Assembly: GCF_000204055.1 (NCBI RefSeq)
Contig: NW_006768861.1
Coordinates: 38,748-102,747 of the forward strand
Direction of reading: 5' to 3'
DNA: 64,000 nt
From: Melampsora larici-populina 98AG31
Lineage: Eukaryota; Basidiomycota; Pucciniomycetes; Pucciniales; Melampsoraceae
Below are positions 1 through 9,421 of this stretch, in pieces (positions within the stretch are counted from its first letter, which is position 1; every line of letters starts with the position of its first letter). The notes below the pieces were generated by a model. That model did no database searches and was not told where the DNA came from. It saw only the letters and a list, made by a program, of their open reading frames with translations. The position numbers and the translations under genes are program-made.

Positions 1-149
1 AGCTCGTCTTTTATGCTCAATAACGCCGACCTTCGCACCAAGTAGCTTGCCTTTGGCCACGCGGATTTTGACAAGAGGTTTTGCTCGTTCATCTGAGGTT
101 GGAATAATTAAGTAAGTACAGCCAGCTTGGTCATAGATACCATGAAGCT

Positions 150-2718
150 TCATAGTGTACCTGATGTACCACCAGTCAGTTCACATAACTCTGCATCTCC
201 AAGCTTCTCCGTAACGCGGTCAATGGCTTTCTCCAGCAAAACCAACGTATTAGGAACACCACTAGCTTGTCTATTATTTCTACGACGGCGCCTTGACCGT
301 TTCTTCCTCTCCAGGCTTTCCAGCTTATCCCTGATAACAAATTGGAATCTTATTCAGTATTTCGCACTGCACTGCGTCTGAGTGAGGATGTGAACTTACT
401 GAGCAGCCACTAATTTCTCCTCCAAATCCACAAGTTCAGCTACGTGTTCCAAGTAATCAGCACTGCTTTGGCTGATGGTTTGGCTTTGTATTGCCTTCTT
501 GCGCTCCCATTGATTCTTGAAGTAATCCTCAGTATGACCATGCTGGCGGTTGAGCCGCCTCAATGTCCCTCTGGCTTCCGAAAGTTTTTTCTGTGTCTTT
601 TTAAGATGTTCCAGGCTGCGCGCAGCTATTGGTGGAAACAAAGTTTGGTTATCAGTTGATATTTGGATAGAGTTGAAGGATTCTGTACCTGATCTATATC
701 TGCCTCGTTCATTCCGGTGCATGGCTCGAAAGTTCAGTGCTGTCAGGCGATGCTGTTTGGTTGAGTAACGCAGAGGCCTGACTAAAGGTTCAAAATCTGA
801 CCAAATTCTTTCCATTCCCTCGCCATCGGAGAGACCCCAGCCCTCGTTCAGCCGTGGATTATAATCAAGTTGACATGCCCACTCATGCACATATGAGTGG
901 AACAAACTTGTTCCAAACTTTAGCCGATCTTTTGCCCGTTCTTCTGGAAAGTGATGATGCTGGTGAAAAGGGTGTTCCAGGAAGTAAATCAAGGGTACAA
1001 TATCTGTAAGGAATATGACATACTGACTTTCACTATACTCTTTTGCAATGTGCAGCCAATATCATATAGCAGTCCAAGTGTTTTATGTAGTTCGCCTTCT
1101 CTGGCTTCTCTGGCCTCGGTGGCTTTAAGGAGCCAGTTTAATAGTGTAAGTGGATAAATGTTTCTGAGATTCATTTTCCACAATGTCAGTACGAAAACAT
1201 ACACAGAATCTGAGATTAAGCTAACTCACATTTCACCACTTTGAATGATGCTAATGAATCGGAGACATTGGTCATGCCGACAACCCATGCCCATCAACCC
1301 AGCTTCGTCACAACCTTTCCAGTGAGACTTCCCTCGCACATCATCGGCTGCTGTATGCCTGGAAGCACATGGATCCTTTTGGAAAAAAGATACCTTAATG
1401 AACATATACTATAATGCTTTATAAAGAGTGAAACTATTACTGACTACCTCGGCCTCATGCCAAGGCACCTTGGCTTTAGCTTGATTCGCTTGATTACGTC
1501 GAGGTGCAGGACCGGCTTGCGACAACTTTTTCTGTAGGGATTCCATCTCCTCCGGAGGAAGGAACAGAGATGGTGTGACGATGCCACCTTTTTCGATACT
1601 AGCCGCCAAATGCCTGCGGTGCTGGAAGTTACCGTCCAGACATACAATGTGATCTGGTTCACCTGCCGGCAGCGGACCCACGCCAGGGCCAAAACACTGG
1701 GGACATATCCCCGCTAGCTTATCCTGGACCGTAAGATTGAGGCTCTTGGTGACGGCTTCTTCCGTCATGACGATCATCTGCCGATATGCATCAATTGCTG
1801 AAGAGAGTGTGCAATGCCATTCACGGCACTAAAAAACCCTACATCAGAATGCAACCAACTGACACAAAATATTTACTTACATTGTTCCCCCCTTTGGCCA
1901 AGAATAAAGGATTTCCTTCATCCAGGAATTCGTTAAGAGCCTCGGAAAATGGCTGGAATCGCAGGCTACAATACTTCCAAACTATGTGGAAGAATCGCAG
2001 AAGACGGATTGTAATGACTGCCTGCGGCCTGACCGGTGTGCCACCAATGTAACCAGCTTGGATCAGTCGTACTTGATCATTAGGTGAACATGAACACATC
2101 TTCAACTGTATCTGTTTACGAACTAGGTTTGGAAAGCATGAGTTGGAATTGCATAATAAACAGTTCTGCTTGTCTGGACTTACACGTAAGATCAAGGACA
2201 TCAAAAGTGCGAAGGGTACCTGTACAGTTGCACCGTTCCTTCCAGTCCTTGAAACGAGTGTCAACCTTGGACCAGTTATTGGTCCTCTGCTGGCAGGCCA
2301 TGAAAACCGGGAACATGGCTGGATATTGAGCACGCCACTGCTCTTCTTCTAGCTGTCGCCTTCCCGCATAGAACCCATCGTTGAGAGCCAGAGCAAACGC
2401 TTCGCCGGTGAGATTGACATCATGAGGTGGAGGAGTGGGGTGTAATGGGCCATGAGGGTATGGTTGCTCGTCGCGATCACTGTCGTCTAAAGCTGCGAGG
2501 TCATATAAAGGTATGATGTGATCACCTGATCCACCTGGAATGGGATGCTCCATGCGGTCGTATCTTTCAGCAGCGTTTGAAACCGCTTGACCTACAGTAT
2601 TTTCAGCGTGCACACGGCTCCGTCGTTTCATGGCGAGGCACCGAGCATCAAGTGCATTCTGTGGTTTGCGCTTGAGCTTTTCTGGCTTGCTCAGTTTGAT
2701 TTTTTTCTGGTTTGTCAT
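150..2718 (-). CDS. KDZ superfamily transposase with CxC1-type N-terminus, apparently complete
   Basis: KDZ proteins are DDE-type transposases of a basidiomycete-rich DNA transposon class and act on DNA in the nucleus. Proposed exons are 2184-2718, 1881-2122, about 1445-1828, 1230-1393, about 1040-1163, 400-about 1000 and 150-330. Most junctions keep phase. The start is the ATG at 2716-2718, before a Lys-rich segment. Next comes a cysteine cluster ending MCSCSPNDQVRLIQAGYIGG, then CPQCFG and CLDGNFQHRRH (first catalytic Asp), a CRHDQC segment, LLYDIGC (second Asp) and GWGLSDGEGMERIW (Glu). The C-terminus is Arg/Lys-rich and ends at a TGA at 150-152. The junction near 1040/1000 keeps frame only with an unusually short, roughly 35-nt intron (GTATAG...TACAG). 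No other lesion was seen. It is divergent from the Tet-like gene at 6554, with tandem repeats between. The family call is strong; single exon edges are less sure. Confidence 0.88.
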
Positions 2719-2964
2719 ATTCGGTTTAGAATAAGATAGGAGACGGTAGGAAGCAAAGATGAATGTATTTCTATCTGGAGCACTAGATAGAAAAGGCCGA
2801 GAGGGGTAAATGAAAGATTGCAAATCTGAAAAGTGCCACTTACCATTGTTGCCTTTTTTGTAAATGACCCGGTGAAATCAATGGTCATTGATTTGAAAAA
2901 ACATACTAGTTTCTTTTTGTTAACTTTTCAGCAGTGATGTTTACTTAGTGGCTTTTGGCCGCTA
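2719..2964. other. Upstream region of the KDZ gene, no gene seen
   Basis: This short stretch upstream of the KDZ start codon holds no recognisable coding segment. It leads into the first tandem repeat and may carry the KDZ promoter, but no clear TATA box was picked out. Confidence 0.4.
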
Positions 2965-3330
2965 ATGATGGTTCTGTCATCCCTGGGATAAATACAGTGC
3001 TGTCATCCCCAGCCTATTATTGATGCGTATTTTGAATCAACAGAGTTATTGATTTGGAATGATTGATTGTGTCCGCTTCAGTCATCCTGTGGGATAGATA
3101 CAGTGCTGTCAACGCAATAGACATTTTGGGGTGATAAATTTCTATTAATGATAGTTCTGTCATCCCTGGGATAAATACAGTGCTGTCATCCCCATCCTAT
3201 TATTGATGTGTATTATGAATCAACAGAGTTATTGATTTGGAATAATAAACTCAGTCCGGTTCAGTCATCCCGTGGGATTGATACAGGCCTGTCTGTCAAC
3301 CCAATAGGGATTTTGGGGTGAAGAATCCCT
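2965..3330. repeat. Two-copy tandem repeat, period about 182 bp
   Basis: The phrase GTTCTGTCATCCCTGGGATA occurs near 2972 and again near 3154. Each is followed by matching text (ATACAGTGCTGTCATCCCC, then AATCAACAGAGTTATTGATT). Each copy also holds a weaker internal echo of the GTCATCC...GGGAT...ATACAG block. It lies between the divergent KDZ and Tet-like genes. Confidence 0.85.
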
Positions 3331-3431
3331 CTTACATCAACAGACCCTGTTTCTGAAACTAGGTGTCACAATATGGTGACCGGCAATGTTGAGGGTGAGC
3401 TGAGGTAAGCAAGTGTTCTTTCACTTCTGCC

Positions 3432-4440
3432 AATAACACTAGCAGTTGCTCCTAAAACCTTTTGCAACACGCCCATATCACCCAGCTGCGAATTGTTACG
3501 GCAGAAACATCCTTGAATACGGGCATGTTGACATATATGTGCAAAAACATGTATGCACCAAGCCATGGAGTGTTTACAATGCCCACATATTCTTTTGCGA
3601 CACCCAGAAGCAGCATATCTCCCAGGCGTGAATGTTTAGGGCAGACACATCCTTGTTTACGGCCATGTTGACATTTATGTACCAAAACATACCACAACCA
3701 AGTCATGGAGTGTTGTGTCACTCCATGACTTGGTTGCTGGTTTATATAGCACTAAACAGTGCTCCCAAACCCATTTGCCACACTCAGAATCAACACATCT
3801 CCCAGGCTTAAAAATTTATGGCTGTAACATCCTTGTTTACGGGCATGTTGGGCTATATGTGCAGAAACACGCAACAACCAAGACATGGAGTGTGGTGTCA
3901 CTTCAAGACTTGGTTGCTGTTTTGTATACCACTAAAAAAACCACACAGATTCATTTGCCACACTCAGATCCACCATATCACCAAGGCGTAAAAAGTTATG
4001 GCTGAAACATCCTTGTTTACGGGCCTGTTTGGCTATATGTGCAAAAACACGCAACATCCAAGACATGGAGTGTGGTGTCACTTCAAGACTTGGTTGCTGG
4101 TTTGTATAACACTAAGCAATGCTCACAGATTCATTTGCCACACTCAGATCCACCATATCACCAAAGCGTAAAAAGTTATGGCTGAAACATCCTTGTTTAC
4201 AGCCATGTTTGGCTATATGTGCAAAAACACACAACATCCAAGACATGGAGTGTTGTGTCACTTCATGACTTGGTTGCTGTTTTGTATAGCACTAAACAAA
4301 CCACACAGATTCATTTGCCACACTCAGATCCACCATATCACCAAGGCGTAAAAAGTTATGGCTGAAACATCCTTGTTTACAGGCATGTTTGGCTATATAT
4401 GCCATGTGTTAACCCATGTCATGGGGTGTGATGTGACTTC
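3432..4440. repeat. Tandem array, about six units, 180-bp period
   Basis: The block ACATCCTTGTTTAC, or a close variant, recurs near 3507, 3647, 3827, 4007, 4187 and 4367. The spacing is about 140 bp once and then 180 bp. Each unit also has ATGGAGTGTKGTGTCACTTC, a GACTTGGTTGCTG segment and TTCATTTGCCACACTCAGAT. Copies 3 to 6 are close to one another and the first two are more diverged. Short frames through the array are by-products of the repeat, not genes. Confidence 0.9.
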
Positions 4441-4701
4441 ATGAGATGTTTGGTGGGATATCTAAACTCCAAAAATTATAGACAATTGTCCAGCAACAAT
4501 CAGAACAGGCATATAACCCAGGCATAAAACATGATCTCATAAACATCACAACTTTCAATGACTCACCTAATGTGCAGAAGACCAATTCATGGAGTGTTGC
4601 ACGCAAAACCTCTTGTGATGAAACTCCTATGTTACATAATTGATTTATCAGGGAGAGGAACCATTCTTCTCATTGTATTTCTACATAACGGATAACACAT
4701 G
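4441..4701. other. No gene seen
   Basis: This AT-rich stretch joins the 180-bp array to the inverted repeat at 4702. It carries a decayed echo of the array (CATGGGGTGTGATGTGACTTC and CATGGAGTGTTGCACG) and no coding signal. Confidence 0.5.
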
Positions 4702-4760
4702 GTGACCTCCATTGTGAGCCTTTGGTGACCTCCATGGTGAAGGCTCACAATGGAGGTCAC
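4702..4760. repeat. Perfect 21-bp inverted repeat
   Basis: The arm at 4702-4722 begins GTGACCTCCATTGTGAGCC. Its exact reverse complement is at 4740-4760. The 17-base spacer repeats the GTGACCTCCATGG text again. The right arm runs into the 143-bp tandem duplication, so the hairpin sits at its left edge and could mark a transposon end or a break-repair scar. Confidence 0.85.
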
Positions 4761-5016
4761 TATGTCAATACGGTTACCTATGCCAGCCCAGATCACGTGA
4801 TCAGATCACGTGATCTGCGCGCAGAGCATCCCCGCCTATGTGACCTAACTGACACTTATCTCAGGTCAGTTAGGTTTTTCAATTTGTCAACAATGGAGGT
4901 CACTATGTCAATACGGTTACCTATGCCAGCCCAGATCACGTGATCTGCGCCCAGCATCCCCGCCTATGTGACCTAACTGACACTTATCTCAGGTCAGTTA
5001 GGTTTTTCAATTTATC
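4748..5016. repeat. 143-bp tandem duplication with embedded palindromes
   Basis: CAATGGAGGTCACTATGTCA starts at 4748 and again at 4891, and the following text matches to about 5016. Each copy has a perfect 10-bp hairpin (CCTAACTGAC...GTCAGTTAGG; 4844-4853 with 4865-4874 in copy 1). Each also has the palindrome GATCACGTGATC, which is doubled in copy 1 and single in copy 2. Confidence 0.9.
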
Positions 5017-6553
5017 ACACCAAGATCAGCACCGCGTGTCGTGTTCAATTTATCTCTCTCCAATACATCAGCTTCGCGTCGCATCAAGTCTTTTTGACTT
5101 CTTCAACCGCCCCACAATTCCACCTCGCACTTGATCAATACCCCAATTGTCTAATTGGTCAATTACATCCCCGAGAACTCCGCTTTCCCTGTCTATTACT
5201 ACTTGGCTACCGAGTTGTAAGTGATCATTTTGTTGATCCACACGAGATCTTTGAGACCCATGCTCACTAACATCTTGAATCCTGCATTTAATCGCGCTTT
5301 GTATACGATAGGCTCTCTGTATCTCCAATTTGCCAATAACTCGAATCGCCAGTTGGTCCACTATTGGCTGTCCCAGGACCGAACACGGACAATTTGCCAC
5401 AATTTTCGACCGAGAGGTCAGTGAAGACCAGCATGTATTTCCTTTATTCTTAAAAAAATTAACCCAAAGTCTTTTGTCATGTACCTAGGATTACGAGCGA
5501 CTGTCTACTCCATTGCCAGTGTCAACTACAATCCCAAAGTCGCCGATTCGCCTGTCTATTGTGGGCCTCTGAGCTACAAATAGGCAGGTGATACGGCATT
5601 TGGTGAGCGTGATTGTCGAGTGCTTTTGGTGTTTCAGTCGACGATCGTAACCTCATTTAGACCAAGGACTGTCAATCCTTCTTCTACACCTTGTAAGTTC
5701 TTATTACTCATGTTAGTTTTACTCTACAATTTCCATGGTCAACATCTATACTGACCAATTTGATCTCATTTTGCGTTTGACAAATGTATCAGCGATAATC
5801 GAATCGCCAATACGAATCGCGTCAACTGTGTCACTTGTGAATCACATTTTGAATCACACTTTGGTCCCACTCCTTGATTGACGCATGTAAGTACCTATTT
5901 TGTATCTACCACTCTGCTGATATATATCAACTTACGATTCATTTCGCATTCACCAATTAGTCTCAAGGCCGATTCATCTTGATCGATACATGTCGGTTCA
6001 TATTTGTAATGGGTTCCTCTCCATTTTCTTTATCACAGTGTAAAAACTCAAGTGTCAAGTCGACGTGCTCACACAAAAGATATCTCGTATAGAGTGGATA
6101 CGAGCTTCAAATGATCTTTAGCACCATGCATAGACAACCCTTCTTGAGTTCCTGAGGTGGCGAGACCGTTAGACATAGGAAGTCTGATATCCTTTCTTGA
6201 GATTAGAGGGGTGCTGGAATTTCACCGAAGTCTGATAAAGAAACTACATGAAACTTTTTTCATTTTTTTTCCAAACCTCTCCGTGTGTGCACTTCGACGT
6301 GCCATAGTAAAATGGACGCTGTGTATTTTCACTGATGAAATCTCATTTCTTGGATTGATCAATGATTTAATGAAACTCTTCAGACACAGGGTATTCAATA
6401 AATAGATTAGTAGCTAAAAACTTGGATTTCACTCAATTGATACTGGTATGTTACATTAGTATTTCTCAACTAAAGGGTAATATATTTGAAAATATATTAC
6501 CCTTTGAAGACAAACACTAACCAAAGCTCCTTCGAATTTAAAGGCATCACCTC
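5017..6553 (+). promoter_or_regulatory. Likely promoter and possibly spliced 5' leader of the Tet-like gene
   Basis: No protein-coding frame is convincing here. Several splice-like signals point toward 6554: GTAAGT donors at 5217, 5693 and 5887, with likely acceptors at 5792 (TATCAG) and 5960 (AATTAG). These would give introns of 100 and 74 nt. Short similar exon-like blocks (CGAATCGCC, ATACGAATCGCG) lie between them. A self-complementary stretch, GGTAATATATTTGAAAATATATTACC, lies near 6477-6502 just before the gene. That the gene uses these introns is inference. Confidence 0.4.
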
Positions 6554-8057
6554 ATGGGACGCAAGCGAAATCGAGCCGCCCAACGGGCTGCAGGAGTAAA
6601 GCCCTCAAACTATAAATCAAAAACATCGCCTTGTTACCGCAAATATCAGCAAAATCATCAGAAGAAAGGTGGTATTGGTCATGCTTTCTATCGTTATCAC
6701 CGGAAGCGTACTACCCTTAAGTGTCAATTGGCAACCGAACTCGGACTACCGCTTAACACAAAGTTTATATTTCGATTTGGACCTGACGATCGAATGAATA
6801 CCGACAAATTCAAAGATATTGAAATCTATCATGGTACTGTGGCAGTCATCAACAAAGCAGACCTGTCTTTAGTCCTTGCGGTTCGATGTTCAAGATTTAG
6901 AACAATGGATGCTGACCTGAGAAAGCAATTCAATCATTCTGTTTCTACCATATACAAGCATGCACGAGCTCGTAATGAGTGTAAAATAAACGGGGCTCAC
7001 AAAGACAAGAGAAAAGTCAAAGATTCTAATGCGCAAGAAGATGAAGAACATGTATGTGGGTGGATGGGCCATTGTGGATGGCGAGGTGGGACAGATGAAG
7101 GCAAATCCCTTGGTTAGTGTATCTTTTATGAGAAATTTGTTTGTTCATCAACTTGTTATAAATTACAATAAGACTCAACTGACCATGATTGCATTATCCT
7201 CACGTGCATAGGTGCCTATGCAATGAGCGCTTTTACCGCCACGTCCGAAGACCGTATGTTGACGGATAAGGAACGAATGGAACGTTTTCATATCATCCGT
7301 GATTTCCTAGCAGGCCGATTTGCCAGCCTATCACTTTACACATTTAAAACAAACCTGGCCCTTGGACTATCTACAAACGTCCCAGGTTTTGCTGACGTTG
7401 AGTGGCAGGATACGCCTAATGGATTGGTTTTTGCTTCTAACATTGCAGTCTCTTGTGATGGGTTTGCAAATCGGGTGCATGTTGATAAGGATCATACACG
7501 ATATGCCTTTGGACTATTTGGCCTTATTAATCGGGAGACAGGCCTACCTTGCAGCAAGGAGGAGGCAGAGTTACTAGGTTCGGTAGACGGTTTGTACTTT
7601 GTAGTCAAAGACTTTGGTATCAAGATCGCATTGAGTCGTTGCAATGGTCTATATGAGATGTTATGGGACACTAAAGTAAGTGCATTGATCATACTTCATA
7701 CCTGCCTGACAAGATGATTGACCAATCCTCGAACAGATTCCCCATTATACAACAACCTCACAATCTCTTGATGCGAACGGCCAGCCGGTATCCGCAAAAG
7801 AATGTAAAGTCACTCAATTCGGTTCGTCTTGTCAAATATCCAAGACCCTTGTCAATCGGATTCAACTGCTTGAGAAGGAAAAGCAGGGTAAGACTCCACT
7901 CGAGTGGGAGAAATTCAGAGCTGAGCGAGTAAAAACATATATAGATGAGAACAGTGTCAAGATGGATCGGGAGAAAGCACGCAAAAAGTTACACAGGGAT
8001 TTGGCCAGGCAGAAAAGGGCAGAAAAGGTTAATGCATTGATTAGGCAAATGCCCTGA
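6554..8057 (+). CDS. Tet-like 2OG-Fe(II) oxygenase (fungal TET/JBP type), 447 aa
   Basis: TET/JBP enzymes oxidise 5-methylpyrimidines in DNA using Fe(II), O2 and 2-oxoglutarate. Exons are 6554-7112, 7212-7675 and 7737-8057. Both introns are GT-AG and keep phase. The start is ATG 6554, opening with a basic MGRKRNRAAQR tail. The catalytic half has NRVHVDKDH with the HxD iron ligands at His276 and Asp278. The distal iron ligand His344 follows in IPHYTTTS, just after the second intron. A conserved-looking TQFGSSCQISKTL block comes next, and a Lys/Arg-rich tail ends at TGA 8055-8057. I saw no stop or frameshift. The sequence only shows a cupin-like HxD...H pattern with the fungal family layout. 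That it modifies DNA is known for the family and not shown here. Alternative: another DSBH dioxygenase. Confidence 0.82.
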
Positions 8058-8439
8058 GGCTTGGATGTGTGTGTGGAAGGTACCGAGATGATATATCAAG
8101 TACTCACGTTGTCTTCGTTCCATTTAAATGTCTGGAACCAAGCTTTTCTTACTGGATGTTTTTTTTCGTATTATATCCTTTTCTCACCAGTATCAATCAG
8201 GATCCTTCCGATAATGATGTGACTTTGTTATTTTTTTTCTCTTCATTCTTTGTTATTTCATGAGGGTTATATTATCATGATTCTCAATGATAGTATATTT
8301 TATGACTTCCCACCACCCGGACGGGAGTCTACCTCCCAACATAGATGAGATGGGAGTAGAATGTTCTCAATTGGAGTGAAAAGATCCTTCCCTCCCCTAA
8401 GAAGAAGTGAAAATACGATTTCCGACCTATCCAAGTGAA
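8058..8439. other. 3' flank of the Tet-like gene, no gene seen
   Basis: A T-rich stretch with several oligo-T runs follows the stop codon, as expected for a 3' UTR and polyadenylation region. No further coding signal was found before the next array. Confidence 0.5.
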
Positions 8440-9060
8440 ATTCAGCAGGCTTCACGCTTAAGTGAAGAGTGTAAATCACACCCTTCATACTAACTAAAGT
8501 TTTACTTAGGATGATCACTGTATAATCAAAGAACATGTGTGAAGAGTGTGAATCACACCGAGCACCCCTCATGAACAGCAGTGTGAAAGGACTGTGAATT
8601 TACAGTTACAAAAGTGTTCCTCAAGACAATCATTGAATATGAAATGAAAAAATGTGTGAAGGGTGTGAATCACACCTCGCACACCTCTTAAAAAGTGTGA
8701 AAGGAGTGTGATTCCCAACCCTCACACTGAATGGAGTTTTACTTAAGATGATATTTGGATATAAAATGAAAACGTGCAAAAAGTGTCAATCACACCTTGC
8801 ACACCTCTTAACGAGTGTGAATGGGGTGTGCCCACCCTTGACATTGACTAAAGATGTGTGTAGAGTGTGAATCACCCCTTGCACACCGCTTGAACAGTGT
8901 GAATGGAGTGTGATTCCCGCTCTTCACACTGACTAAAGCTTCACCCTTGGATATAAAATGGAAAGATGTGTGAAGAGTGTGAATCACACTTTGCACACCT
9001 CTTAACCAGTGTGCATGGGGTGTGAATCTTGATATTCACACTCATATCATTGCTAAACTT
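8440..9060. repeat. Degenerate TGTGAA/CACACT array
   Basis: The unit reads roughly GTGTGAAGAGTGTGAATCAC, then CACCTYGCACACCTCTTAA, then AGTGTGAAWGGRGTGTGATT, then CCTTCACACTGACTAAAG. It recurs imperfectly five or six times with variable spacing. GTGTGA and TCACAC alternate, so each unit can fold into short hairpins. Frames through it are repeat by-products. Confidence 0.85.
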
Positions 9061-9153
9061 GACGAAATAGTGGGAGCACTTTGGATCGTTAAAAAATAGA
9101 AAGTGTTGTGATTATTTTGTTCACAGTTAACCAATCATCTTGAGGCATTTCTT

Positions 9154-9284
9154 ATGTAGACGGGGAATTTCGAGTAAATCTCCCGCTTTACTTACATATT
9201 ACACCGAATCTCATCATCTAATGTAGACGGGGAATTTCAAGTCAATCTCCCGCTTTACTTACATATTACACCGAATCTCATCTT
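9154..9284. repeat. 67-bp direct duplication
   Basis: ATGTAGACGGGGAATTTC starts at 9154 and again at 9221. The two copies match almost completely through TTACACCGAATCTCATC. They lie just downstream of the minus-strand OTU gene end. Confidence 0.9.
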
Positions 9285-9421
9285 TTCAGACTTTGTCTTT
9301 ATTTTATAGTGGGACTTTGCCTTGATGCAGATCTTATCTTGCTTTTCTTTTTATATCAGGACTATTTCATTGCAAAAAAAGCATAGGAAGAATGAGATAA
9401 AAAAATTTCAAGTTCGGTTTC

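Noticed and set aside
3432..4440. Short protein frames across the 180-bp array on both strands
   Set aside because: They repeat with the array period and have no family likeness.
3432..4440. CRISPR array
   Set aside because: The unit is about 180 bp, contiguous and without unique spacers. The genome is eukaryotic.
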